A stretch of 64,000 nucleotides of DNA from JAEUMD01 sp050250815. GTDB lineage: Bacteria; Pseudomonadota; Alphaproteobacteria; Rhizobiales; Hyphomicrobiaceae. Below, one piece after another: positions 52,703 to 62,022 of this stretch. Numbering within the stretch: the stretch's first letter is position 1; every line of letters starts with the position of its first letter. The notes beneath the pieces are model-generated. The model made no database searches and was not told the DNA's origin. It saw only the letters and a list, made by a program, of their open reading frames with translations. The stretch spans positions 1 to 64,000 of the forward strand of contig JBFWNY010000008.1 of the NCBI GenBank assembly GCA_050250815.1, written 5' to 3'. A program made the position numbers and the translations under genes.

Positions 52703-52939
52703 AGCTGTTGCAGTCCGATTTCGTTCGCCGGCTCCAAGCGGGTGCCTGCAACGCTACGCCGGCCGATGCCGATTTGTGCGCTTCAAGGTTCGGGTCGAAA
52801 GACACGGAGCGTTTCGGACACTCGATGCGATATTCGCCGCTCGCGCGCAAGAGCCGGGTCAGCTGCCGATCCTACAGGTGCTGCTACCGCTCCACCAACA
52901 CTGCGGGCACAACTGTCCTGACACAAGTCGGCGGTCCCA

Positions 52940-55831
52940 TCATGCTCCCGGCCGTCCGGTCTTCTTCGGTCGGCCGCGGCGCTTCTTCTTGTCGGACGGA
53001 TCGTCGAATTCGCGGGTGAGGACAGGCTTGGCGGGAAGCGGCTTGTTGCCCGACCGCGGTGGCGTCATCGCGTGCGGGCCCATCTCGTCGAGTGTCGGCT
53101 TGTGCGGACCGCGAATGCCTTCGCCATAGGCGCCGGCGCGCGTGTGGGTCCCATCCCGTCGAGGGATGGCGCGGTCCGTTCCGGGACCCATGTCGTCGAG
53201 CGACGGCTTGCTGGCGCGGCTTGCAGGCACGGCCGTCGATTGCGCATTGGTCGGCTGCACCGGCTCGTAGGTCGATTTGATGCGCGATCCGCTTTCGGCG
53301 CTCTTCTTCGTACGCGCACCTGCCTTGTCCTTCGGCGGCAGGTTGCCGCGAGCGCCGTATTTGCGCTCGCCACGATAGCCACCCGTGCGGTCTTCGATGT
53401 CGCCCTGCCGCGCCAGCGGGTCGTCGGCGATTGCGAGCTCAGTGTCACGCAGCCGCTTGATTTCGTCGCGCAGGCGCGCGGCTTCCTCGAACTCGAGGTC
53501 GGCCGCCGCCGTCTTCATGCGCTCCTCCATTGCGGAGATAACCGCCGCGAGGTTGTGACCGACCGCCTCGCCTTCGCTCGCCATGCCGACGTCCACGGTG
53601 ACGTGGTCAGCCTCGTAGACCGACTGCAGGACGTCGTGGATGTTGCGCTTGATGCTCTCCGGCGTGATGCCGTTCTCGGTATTGTAGGCGAGTTGCTTCT
53701 CGCGGCGGCGTTCTGTCTCCGCCATCGCGCGCTCCATGGAGCCGGTGACGTGGTCGGCGTAGAGGATAACGCGGCCGTCGACGTTGCGCGCGGCGCGGCC
53801 GATGGTCTGGACCAGCGAGGTTTCCGAGCGCAGGAAGCCTTCCTTGTCGGCATCGAGGATGGCGACGAGCGCGCACTCGGGGATGTCGAGACCCTCGCGC
53901 AGGAGATTGATGCCGATCAGCACGTCGAAGGCGCCAAGCCGCAGGTCGCGGATGATCTCGATACGCTCCAGCGTCTCGACGTCCGAGTGCATGTAGCGCA
54001 CGCGGATGCCGCCTTCGTGCATGTACTCGGTGAGGTCCTCGGCCATGCGCTTGGTGAGTGTGGTGACGAGCGTACGGTAGCCGCGCTGGGCCGTCTGCCG
54101 CACTTCGTCGAGCAGATCGTCGACCTGCGTCTTTGCCGGCCGCACGATGATCTGCGGGTCGGTGAGCCCCGTCGGCCGGATCACCTGCTCGGCGAACACT
54201 CCGCCGGTCTGCTCGAGTTCCCAGCCCCCGGGCGTCGCGGAGACGTAGATCGAGGCGGGGCGCATGGCATCCCATTCCTCGAAGCGCAGCGGGCGGTTGT
54301 CCATGCACGATGGCAGGCGGAAGCCGAACTCGGCCAGCGTTGCCTTGCGCCGGTAGTCGCCGCGGAACATGCCACCGATCTGTGGCACGGTGACGTGGCT
54401 CTCGTCGACGAAGACGAGCGCGTTGTCGGGCAGGTACTCGAACAGCGTTGGCGGCGGCTCTCCCGGCGCGCGCCCGGTGAGATAGCGCGAATAGTTCTCG
54501 ATGCCGGCGCAACTGCCCGTCGCCTCCATCATCTCCATGTCGAAGACGGTGCGCTGTTCGAGCCGCTGCGCTTCCAGCAGTTTGCCGGCGGCGTACAGCT
54601 CGTCGAGGCGTGCCTTCAACTCCTCCTTGATGGACTTGATGGCCTGCTGCAGCGTCGGCTTGGGTGTGACGTAGTGCGAGTTGGCATAGACCTTGACCAA
54701 CGACAGCTCGTCCGCCTTCTGCCCGGTAAGGGGATCGAACTCGGTGATCGCCTCGATCTCGTCGCCAAAGAACGAGAAGCGCCAGGCGCGATCCTCCAAG
54801 TGGGCGGGGAACAGTTCGACCGTGTCGCCGCGCACGCGGAACGTGCCGCGCTGGAAGGCATGATCGTTGCGCCGGTAGTGCAGGGCCACGAGGTCGGCAA
54901 GCAGCTGGTCGCGCGAGAGCTGTTCGCCCACCCTCACGGCGAACGTCATCGCCGTATAGGTCTCCACCGAGCCGATGCCGTAGATGCAGGACACCGATGC
55001 GACGATGATCACGTCGTCGCGCTCGAGCAGCGCGCGCGTGGCGGCGTGGCGCAGCCGGTCGATCTGCTCGTTGATCGAGCTTTCCTTCTCGATGTAGGTG
55101 TCGGTGCGCGGGACGTAGGCTTCCGGCTGGTAGTAGTCGTAGTAGGAGACGAAGTACTCGACCGCGTTGTCCGGGAAGAAGCTCTTGAACTCGCCGTAGA
55201 GCTGTGCCGCGAGCGTCTTGTTGGGCGCGAGGATCAGCGCCGGGCGCTGCGTCGCCGCGATGATGTTGGCCATCGTGAACGTCTTGCCCGAGCCGGTGAC
55301 ACCAAGCAGCACCTGATTGCGCTCGCTGGCGCGGACGCCGTCGACCAGCTCGGCGATCGCGGTCGGCTGGTCGCCCTTGGGGGCGTACTCCGAGACGAGG
55401 TTGAAGGCGACGCCGCCTTCGGACTTCTCGGGGCGCTCGGGGCGGTGCGGGGTGAACGCCGCCGCCTTGCCGGAGACGATCGGATGGGACGCCATCATCG
55501 GCTGCGCGGCAAGGATCTGGCGTGCCGTCTCAGAACGCTCGTGAGGCTTGGCGAGCAACGCGTCGAGATAAGCCGTGGTCGAGGCGGCCAACGCCACCGG
55601 GCGCGGCCCTGACTGGCGCAGCGCGGGCAGAGTTGACGTTACCGTTGGCGAAGTGGCCGGTGCGGGATCGGCGGTAAAGCCTGCCTGGGCTTCGGCGAAG
55701 CCGCGCGGGGCAGGCGTGCCTGCGGCCGTCTCTGCCGGTGGGGCTGCCGGCTTGCCCGACTTGCCGCGCGAGGCACGCGGCCGGGGCGGCGCATCGGTGT
55801 CGTGTCGCGGCGATTTCGGGGGGCTGGCCAT
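52940..55831 (-). CDS. uvrB: Excinuclease ABC subunit B, with N- and C-terminal extensions
   Basis: A 963-residue UvrB, about 300 longer than the usual 670. The helicase-like core starts near residue 160 with AFNLVSEYAPKGDQP; Walker A is LGVTGSGKTFTMAN; the beta-hairpin YYDYYQPEAYVPRTDTYIEK, DESHVT and the C-terminal UVR (ISAMEERMKTAAADLEFEEA) are intact. The extra N-terminal 140 residues and the roughly 130 after the UVR domain are Pro/Ala/Lys/Arg-rich. It acts in nucleotide excision repair. No clear ribosome site for the ATG chosen at 55831. Confidence 0.95.
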   Translation of the reverse strand: MASPPKSPRHDTDAPPRPRASRGKSGKPAAPPAETAAGTPAPRGFAEAQAGFTADPAPATSPTVTSTLPALRQSGPRPVALAASTTAYLDALLAKPHERSETARQILAAQPMMASHPIVSGKAAAFTPHRPERPEKSEGGVAFNLVSEYAPKGDQPTAIAELVDGVRASERNQVLLGVTGSGKTFTMANIIAATQRPALILAPNKTLAAQLYGEFKSFFPDNAVEYFVSYYDYYQPEAYVPRTDTYIEKESSINEQIDRLRHAATRALLERDDVIIVASVSCIYGIGSVETYTAMTFAVRVGEQLSRDQLLADLVALHYRRNDHAFQRGTFRVRGDTVELFPAHLEDRAWRFSFFGDEIEAITEFDPLTGQKADELSLVKVYANSHYVTPKPTLQQAIKSIKEELKARLDELYAAGKLLEAQRLEQRTVFDMEMMEATGSCAGIENYSRYLTGRAPGEPPPTLFEYLPDNALVFVDESHVTVPQIGGMFRGDYRRKATLAEFGFRLPSCMDNRPLRFEEWDAMRPASIYVSATPGGWELEQTGGVFAEQVIRPTGLTDPQIIVRPAKTQVDDLLDEVRQTAQRGYRTLVTTLTKRMAEDLTEYMHEGGIRVRYMHSDVETLERIEIIRDLRLGAFDVLIGINLLREGLDIPECALVAILDADKEGFLRSETSLVQTIGRAARNVDGRVILYADHVTGSMERAMAETERRREKQLAYNTENGITPESIKRNIHDVLQSVYEADHVTVDVGMASEGEAVGHNLAAVISAMEERMKTAAADLEFEEAARLRDEIKRLRDTELAIADDPLARQGDIEDRTGGYRGERKYGARGNLPPKDKAGARTKKSAESGSRIKSTYEPVQPTNAQSTAVPASRASKPSLDDMGPGTDRAIPRRDGTHTRAGAYGEGIRGPHKPTLDEMGPHAMTPPRSGNKPLPAKPVLTREFDDPSDKKKRRGRPKKTGRPGA

Positions 55832-55931
55832 CACGGCGGAATATGGCGTGCGCCGCAGAGGCCGGCAAGGTGGGCGTCGTCCTTGGGCGTGTGCCCAACA
55901 ATCCCCACGTAAGTGCGTGGAGGCCACTCTC

Positions 55932-56261
55932 ATGCGCGCCGCGAATCAGACAGACAAAGGACGTTGGCCGATAAAACAGGTGCGTGCGTCGCGGCCCGTG
56001 GGATTTCGCGCGATGCTGGGCTTCCTTACGATTTTTGCCGCGACTCTGGCCGGCTACACAGGTGTCGGCTCGTGGTCCATTGCTGCCGCAGCCATCGGCC
56101 TCACATCAATGTCTTACGCGCGACACCAGCGGCTCTACGAACGCGGACAGGAACTTGGGCTTTCGAACGTCGTCGAATCCACGCTGTTGCGATCATGTGC
56201 CAACGCTCTGGCCGCCTCATGTGCGGGCTACGGTTTCGGGTGGCTCATTCACAGCCTCTAA
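55932..56261 (+). CDS. Small membrane protein, 109 aa
   Basis: Three hydrophobic segments: about 28-50 (AMLGFLTIFAATLAGYTGVG), 49-60 and 92-107 (CANALAASCAGYGFGWLI). The N-terminus is basic. The ATG at 55932 is the natural start, divergent from uvrB. No function recognised. Its last four bases overlap the convergent gene to the right. Confidence 0.55.
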   Translation: MRAANQTDKGRWPIKQVRASRPVGFRAMLGFLTIFAATLAGYTGVGSWSIAAAAIGLTSMSYARHQRLYERGQELGLSNVVESTLLRSCANALAASCAGYGFGWLIHSL

Positions 56262-57529
56262 CCGTTCTGTTTCGAAACGGCCGGGTTTGCGCCGCTTTGG
56301 ACGCCCGCGCTGGGCTGTGCGCTGCCGTCGCCGTCGAGGGATGCAATATTTGGCTGCGGCGTCAAAGCCGCGTTGGCATCGGGCTTCGGCTGGAACAGAA
56401 AATCGAGGTCGTAGTCTTTCTCGGCCAGGCTCTTGTTGCACCGAGCTATGCCAAAAAGTGCGGTGGAGTGTAGGGCTTTCCTTTCCTTCCGGTCACGAAT
56501 ATTGGACGCCGCAGCGAGCTGATAGCAGCTCAGCGCTTCGGATAGCAGTTCCTTCTCTCTTGGCCAGTTAAACAGGCTAGCAACGAACGCGGCGGCATAA
56601 AGGGTGTCGCCTTGTTCAAGTGCTTCCCAGTCCTCGAAAGGAGCATGCGGCGCTCTTTGTGCCAAGGCACCTTGTGCCGGCGAAAGGAGGTTCCAAGCGG
56701 TAAGGCTCCGTGGGGAGCCGGACTGATGGATCAATCCTCGGAAGCGCTTGGAGCGGGCCTGTATCAGGTCTCGGTTCCTCTGGTCCACAAGATCGCCCGC
56801 AAATTCATGGAGCTGCTCAAACGCAGCGAGGGCAAGTTCATCATCGCCAAGTCGCAGAAGCTGCACCGCTTCCATTTCCTTGGCCCGCACATCTCTTGTG
56901 AAGCCAGGAGTTGCTAGGACAGCTCGAAATTCCCTCAAAGCTTTCATGTTGAGCCTTGCATCGCCTTCCGATTTTCGGAAGTCGATGCATCCCGATAGAA
57001 GATGGATTGAGGCTCTCTGGCGCTGGAGGGGTTCATTAGCTCGTTTGGTGGTGTTGATCCTGTTCTTTAGGCCCTTTAGCGACTTCGCCAGCGAGGCTTC
57101 AACTGCGCGCTGGGTTGTGCGCAGGGCGAGATTTCTACGGAAGAAGCCGGGAGCAACCAGATGGCGCAGTTCGCGTGCATATGTGGGGGGTGCGAGCGCA
57201 GGCTGACCTCCCGACCTCAAAATCGAGTGAATGGCTGCGTCGGTAGCCGGCGCAAGATTGGCGTCGCTGCGCGCGATGTATTTCTCAAGTTCCGCGTGCA
57301 GGATCACCTCGCGGTGGATCCACCATTTGTAGAGTCCGAGCGCGCCGATGCCGAGGCTGACAAGCTCTTTGAGGTTGTCCCGGATGACTCCATAGACGGC
57401 ATTACCTGAGCCGATGGCGTGGTCGAGAAACTTTGCCAACGGGAAACCAGCAAACTCGAGATCGTGACCGTGCTCTGCCAACCAGCTAAGGAGTTGGCAC
57501 CAAACATCACCCCCGTCGCATGCCATCAC
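56258..57529 (-). CDS. Unknown protein, 423 aa, one membrane segment, helical
   Basis: I do not recognise this protein. A probable membrane-associated segment lies at about residues 50-66 (LVSLGIGALGLYKWW). The middle (180-380) is helix-rich and Lys/Arg/Glu-rich, possibly tetratricopeptide-like (FRAVLATPGFTRDVRAKEME, LGDDELALAAFEQLHEF). The region is less GC-rich than neighbours and uses more A/T-ending codons, hinting at transfer. The tail is polar and repetitive. Confidence 0.6.
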   Translation of the reverse strand: MMACDGGDVWCQLLSWLAEHGHDLEFAGFPLAKFLDHAIGSGNAVYGVIRDNLKELVSLGIGALGLYKWWIHREVILHAELEKYIARSDANLAPATDAAIHSILRSGGQPALAPPTYARELRHLVAPGFFRRNLALRTTQRAVEASLAKSLKGLKNRINTTKRANEPLQRQRASIHLLSGCIDFRKSEGDARLNMKALREFRAVLATPGFTRDVRAKEMEAVQLLRLGDDELALAAFEQLHEFAGDLVDQRNRDLIQARSKRFRGLIHQSGSPRSLTAWNLLSPAQGALAQRAPHAPFEDWEALEQGDTLYAAAFVASLFNWPREKELLSEALSCYQLAAASNIRDRKERKALHSTALFGIARCNKSLAEKDYDLDFLFQPKPDANAALTPQPNIASLDGDGSAQPSAGVQSGANPAVSKQNG

Positions 57530-57739
57530 ACGCCCCGCAGATACGCCGCAACCCGGGATTAACTATCTCTTAACCATAACCCTCTGTGCAAGGCCTTTTG
57601 CCGGGTTGGAGCGGGCATGTAACGATCCTCGGCCAGTGGGCGAAGGCGTGGAATGAGCACTCATATGCGGATTGCGCGGACAGGAGGTCACTGTGGCGAG
57701 CGGCAGTCCTTCGCCGGCCACTCTCGGGAAAGGCAACGA

Positions 57740-58351
57740 ATGGCTGGCAGACGCGTTTTCTCGGACATATGCTTGGGCGGCCTAACCTTTTTCTCGCTGC
57801 TTCTCATGTGGTTCGCCGTCTCAGCGAACCCAGCCGGTGCAGGCGGCGGTAAAGCGCTCGAAGGGCGCAAGACCATCCGCGTCGTTGACGCCTCTGGCAG
57901 TGCACTCGAAATCGGTCACGTTACCTTCACGCCGACGGCGGAAGGCGGCGCAGCAAAGATTGCGGTTGTCCTCGACGGACCGGATTTCAAGGATGAGTTT
58001 CTGTCGATGCGGCCGTTCCGTTGCATCGGGCGCCCCAAGCAGATGTGGTGTCACCTCGCCTATCCGTATCCGATTGTCGATCAGGTGAGCATGGACGACC
58101 TCAGGGATCTCGAGTACCGGCTGCTCTTTCTGTGGCGGCCCTACGACAAGGTCGGCGTCGACGCCTGGAACGGCCTCTACTTCAAGCTAGAGCCTCATGC
58201 CGATGGCTCGATCGTCGGCCGTCTCAACGAAGCCGACTTCAACGTGCTTGCCGTGCCGCCGGGCGAGGGCGTAATGCGGCCTGTCACGCACAAGGATCTG
58301 ACCGAGGCACAGCCCGGCCAGCACGCGTTCGATCGCATCGAGATCCGCTGA
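57740..58351 (+). CDS. Secreted protein of unknown function
   Basis: A 203-residue protein with a signal peptide near the N-terminus (LTFFSLLLMWFAVSANPAGA). The mature domain contains WRPYDKVGVDAWNGLYFKLE, conserved-looking Cys residues (FRCIGRPKQMWCHLA) and no enzyme motif. The ATG at 57740 is preferred over one at 57653, giving a proper signal sequence. Single gene. Confidence 0.6.
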   Translation: MAGRRVFSDICLGGLTFFSLLLMWFAVSANPAGAGGGKALEGRKTIRVVDASGSALEIGHVTFTPTAEGGAAKIAVVLDGPDFKDEFLSMRPFRCIGRPKQMWCHLAYPYPIVDQVSMDDLRDLEYRLLFLWRPYDKVGVDAWNGLYFKLEPHADGSIVGRLNEADFNVLAVPPGEGVMRPVTHKDLTEAQPGQHAFDRIEIR

Positions 58352-58492
58352 TCCTCCACGAACGGTAGTCCGAGTGCCGTTCCCGGGGAACGACAGGCGT
58401 CCACCACGCGCCGCGTGTGACGGCGACGATTGCGCATTGTCAGCTCGTGTCAGCGGGTTATCGTGCCTGCAGCAGCAGGAGGACCATAGGCA

Positions 58493-59197
58493 ATGGCAGA
58501 GACGAGAGTGGCGCTGGTCAGCGGTGCCAATCGCGGCATCGGTCTGGAGATCGTGCGCCAGCTCGCGCGGCGCGGCGTGCTCGCCGCACTTGGCTCGCGT
58601 GATCCGGGAAAGGGTGCTGCGGCAGCCGACAGCCTGCGCGCGGAAGGGTTGGAGGTTCCCGTCATCGCGCTCGACGTCGCGGACGAGGGGAGTTGCCGCG
58701 CCTCCGTCGCCGAGGTGCAACGCATGTTCGGGCGCCTCGACATCCTGGTCAACAACGCCGGCGTGTTCCTCGATCGCTCGGGGGGCGTCGCCGATCTGCC
58801 GCGGGAGACGCTAGGCGAGACGCTCACAGTGAACACGCTCGGGCCGCTCTCACTCATCAAGGCGGCCGCCCCGGTGATGCGCACGCAGGGTTACGGTCGC
58901 ATCGTCAACCTGTCATCGGGGCTGGGACAGCTCGACCAGATGGGAACAGGCTATGCGGCTTACCGGATATCGAAGACGGCGCTCAACGCGTTGACGCGGA
59001 TCGCGGCCGGCGAACTTGCTCAGGATGGCATCAAGGTCAATGCCATGTGTCCGGGCTGGGTGCGGACCGACATGGGCGGCCCCAACGCCGAGCGTGATGT
59101 CCAAAAGGGCGCGGAGACTGCGGTCTGGCTCGCCATGCTCGACGACGACGGACCGACCGGCGGCTACTTCCGCGATATGAGGCCGATCGCGTGGTGA
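58493..59197 (+). CDS. Short-chain dehydrogenase/reductase (SDR)
   Basis: A 234-residue SDR. The NAD(P) site is SGANRGIGLEIVRQL (Gly-rich TGxxxGxG type). NNAG follows (ILVNNAGVF). The catalytic triad is visible as the Ser in NLSSGLGQ and Y..SK in YAAYRISKTALN. Classical length. Probable cytoplasmic oxidoreductase; carbonyl-reductase-like but substrate unknown. Confidence 0.9.
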   Translation: MAETRVALVSGANRGIGLEIVRQLARRGVLAALGSRDPGKGAAAADSLRAEGLEVPVIALDVADEGSCRASVAEVQRMFGRLDILVNNAGVFLDRSGGVADLPRETLGETLTVNTLGPLSLIKAAAPVMRTQGYGRIVNLSSGLGQLDQMGTGYAAYRISKTALNALTRIAAGELAQDGIKVNAMCPGWVRTDMGGPNAERDVQKGAETAVWLAMLDDDGPTGGYFRDMRPIAW

Positions 59198-59224
59198 CGC
59201 CAGTGTCCTCTGCGAATTGCGAAA

Positions 59225-59779
59225 TCAGAGATCGCGAGCGTGCCGCCGTCCGAGTGGTGTGAGGCCGGCGATAGGCGCGTCGACCGGCAGGATCATCTCC
59301 ACCGCGGGCCCATCTTCCGCGGCGACGTCCCGGAGGCTGACGATGAGCTTGGGCTTGGCCGTTCCGTCGCCGGAAGGCAACTCGAGCGGACGCACGCCGG
59401 TCACCTCGAGGATGCGGCGTTCGGCATCGCCGCCGAAAGCGTAGCGATCGCCGACGGCGATCGCGGCCGAATACGTGGTGGGACGGATCTCGCGCAGCGG
59501 GGCGCTTCCGTCCGCTGCGCGGCCCAGCCAGAATGCCTCGGAACCGGCCACGGGTGGACGCGGCGTCGAAGTAGTGGCGGCGACTGTGGATGTTCCGGTT
59601 TCGACCCGCCCACCTTCGAGTGCGCTGGCGATGTCGCCGGCCAGATGCCGGTCGGCCGTGGCGGCAACGCCGGCAAAGCCGGCGAGCCCCGCGAGTATGA
59701 TCGTTAGGGCCGGAACGGGAACGCGTTTCAGGGAGCTGCTAGGGCAGGCGGCTTCTGGCGTTCCGGTCGGGTTCGGCAT
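59225..59779 (-). CDS. Membrane-anchored protein of unknown function
   Basis: A 184-residue protein with one membrane segment (PALTIILAGLAGFAGVAATA). The exported part is Pro/Thr/Gly-rich. GAGGGGG about six bases upstream supports the ATG at 59779. No family recognised. Confidence 0.55.
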   Translation of the reverse strand: MPNPTGTPEAACPSSSLKRVPVPALTIILAGLAGFAGVAATADRHLAGDIASALEGGRVETGTSTVAATTSTPRPPVAGSEAFWLGRAADGSAPLREIRPTTYSAAIAVGDRYAFGGDAERRILEVTGVRPLELPSGDGTAKPKLIVSLRDVAAEDGPAVEMILPVDAPIAGLTPLGRRHARDL

Positions 59780-59945
59780 GTCGGCCCCCTCGTGCATGGT
59801 CCGCTTTTCTGTACCGGGGAATATAGAAAGCGGATCAGCCGTTGCCCAGCCCCGCCCTGCAAACTCGCTTGATCATCCCCTGTGAACTGTGCTGGCAGCT
59901 TGCGCGGCCGATTGTGGCAGGAGGGAGGAACGTCGCCCGGAAGGC

Positions 59946-60224
59946 TCAGTTCCTCCCTCCACCACCGCGCCGTGGGGAGGCGTACACACGGCTCAGGTGT
60001 CGCAGAAACGCAAGGTTGAAGGCCATCGCAGCGGAAAAGACGAGGCTCAGGACCAGAACCGCCACGGGCCGGTCATAGCCCGTCGCTGCGGCTGTTCCGT
60101 TGGCAAGAATGGCGGTGCCCACAAGGGCGAACATCGCGAACGCGATCATCGCGTCGCGGGCGAACCCGCGGATGTTTCGCGCCCGAGTGGCGTGCGGCTG
60201 CCGTCGAATGCGCAATTTGCTCAT
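59946..60224 (-). CDS. Small membrane protein, 92 aa
   Basis: A short protein with two membrane segments: IAFAMFALVGTAILA and VAVLVLSLVFSAAMAFNLAF. The N-terminus and C-terminus are Arg-rich. Start at 60224, with AGGGA four bases upstream; longer in-frame starts exist. Function unknown. Confidence 0.5.
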   Translation of the reverse strand: MSKLRIRRQPHATRARNIRGFARDAMIAFAMFALVGTAILANGTAAATGYDRPVAVLVLSLVFSAAMAFNLAFLRHLSRVYASPRRGGGGRN

Positions 60225-60604
60225 CGGTCCCTCGCTCTCGATGGTCGTTGCGATTCGCATCTCACTCGCCCGATGTGGCGCCGTTGGGCCCCGAATGTGG
60301 CGCGGGGCGAGCGAACTGAGGGCAGGCGGCATCGGCCGATTTGTTGTGTTTTTCATGCAACTTGGCCTCCATGCTTGCCCGGCTCGGCAGCGTCAACCGG
60401 GGGCGGCAGTGGGAGGCAAGGTGCGAGGCGATCGCTTTCTCTGGTTTGGAGCGCGCCATCCCTGCGTTTCGTGGCCGGAACTGCGCTCGGAGCACTTTTG
60501 GCGCCTTGCGATGGTGCGCGCACTGCCGTAGCTTCCGCGCCGCCTGAAGCGGCCGGAATTCTGGCCGTGGACACGCATCGACGCTCAAATGAAGGGTTCC
60601 CGTG

Positions 60605-61807
60605 ATGGGCTTCATCGCCGACAGTCTCAACCGCATCCAGCCGTCCGCCACGATTGCCGTCTCGATGAAGGCGCGTCAGCTGAAGGCGGAGGGCCGTGAC
60701 GTCATCTCGCTGTCGGCGGGCGAGCCGGATTTCGACACGCCCGACAACGTCAAGGCCGCGGCCAAGGCGGCGCTCGACAAGGGCATGACGAAGTACACCG
60801 ACGTCGACGGCATCCCCGAGCTGAAGAAGGCGATTTGCGCGAAGTTCAAGCGCGACAACGAACTCGACTACAAGCCCAGCCAGATCTCGGTCGGAACGGG
60901 CGGCAAGCAGGTGCTCTACAACGCACTGCTGGCAACGCTGAACCCTGGCGACGAGGTGATCATTCCGGCGCCCTGCTGGGTGTCGTACGCCGACATCGTC
61001 ATGCTGGGCGGCGCGACGCCGGTTTTCGTGCGCACGACCATGGACGACGGTTTCCGTCTGCAGCCGGACGCGCTGGAGAAGGCGATCACGCCGAAGACCA
61101 AGTGGTTCCTGTTCAACTCGCCGTCGAACCCGACCGGCGCAGCCTACGGCCGCGACGACCTCAAGAAGCTTACCGACGTGCTGCTGCGTCACCCGCACGT
61201 CTGGGTGATGACCGACGACATGTACGAGCACCTCATCTACGACGGGCTGAAGTTCTTCACGCCCGCGCAGGTCGAGCCCAAGCTCTACGAGCGCACGCTG
61301 ACCGTGAACGGTCTGTCGAAGGCCTATTGCATGACGGGCCTGCGCATCGGTTATGCGGGTGGCCCAGAGGCACTCATCAATGCGATGCGCAAGCTGCAGT
61401 CACAATCGACCTCCAACCCGACCTCGATCATACAATGGGCGGCGGTGGAGGCGCTCAACGGTCCGCAGGGCTTCATCGCCGAGCACAATGCGGTATTCGC
61501 CAAGCGGCGTGACCTCGTCGTCTCCATGCTCAACCAGGCCAAGGGCATATCCTGCCCGAAGCCAGAGGGCGCATTCTACGTCTACCCGTCGTGCGCCGGA
61601 GCAATCGGCAAGACGACGCCGAAGGGTAAGAAGATCGGCAGCGATGAGGACTTCGTAACGGCACTGCTGGAGGAGGAGGGCGTGGCTTGCGTGCACGGCG
61701 CCGCCTTCGAAGGCTCGCCAGCGTTCCGCATTTCCTACGCCACTGCAACCGAGACGCTGGAGGAAGCGTGCAGGCGCATCCAGCGGTTCTGCGGAAACCT
61801 CTCCTGA
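60605..61807 (+). CDS. aatA: Aspartate aminotransferase, class Ib (AatA)
   Basis: A 400-residue PLP enzyme that interconverts aspartate and oxaloacetate with glutamate/2-oxoglutarate. ISLSAGEPDFDTPDNVK is the class signature; FNSPSNPTGAAYGR and SKAYCMTGLRIGYAG hold the PLP lysine. The ATG at 60605 is used, next to a GTG. Normal length, single gene. Confidence 0.94.
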   Translation: MGFIADSLNRIQPSATIAVSMKARQLKAEGRDVISLSAGEPDFDTPDNVKAAAKAALDKGMTKYTDVDGIPELKKAICAKFKRDNELDYKPSQISVGTGGKQVLYNALLATLNPGDEVIIPAPCWVSYADIVMLGGATPVFVRTTMDDGFRLQPDALEKAITPKTKWFLFNSPSNPTGAAYGRDDLKKLTDVLLRHPHVWVMTDDMYEHLIYDGLKFFTPAQVEPKLYERTLTVNGLSKAYCMTGLRIGYAGGPEALINAMRKLQSQSTSNPTSIIQWAAVEALNGPQGFIAEHNAVFAKRRDLVVSMLNQAKGISCPKPEGAFYVYPSCAGAIGKTTPKGKKIGSDEDFVTALLEEEGVACVHGAAFEGSPAFRISYATATETLEEACRRIQRFCGNLS

Positions 61808-62022
61808 CCGCAGCCGCGAGCGCCCGCTCTCAGGTCAAGCGCTGGTGAGGAGCGTGCCGGTCGACAGGACGGCGCGACCGTCGTCCCATGTCGTGCCGCG
61901 CCTCAACGGCAGGCTAACTATATGCAAGGCTTTCAAACGAGATTAACGGAATCTCTTGCTCCGTAGTCCTAGCGTTGCAGGCGTCGCAAAGGGCGGCACG
62001 CAGCCACGGGCGAGGGCAGGCG

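Noticed and set aside
53072..55612. 846-codon open frame antisense to uvrB
   Set aside because: A high-GC shadow frame on the other strand of a clear uvrB; its translation is Arg/Gly/Asp/Leu-rich with no domain.
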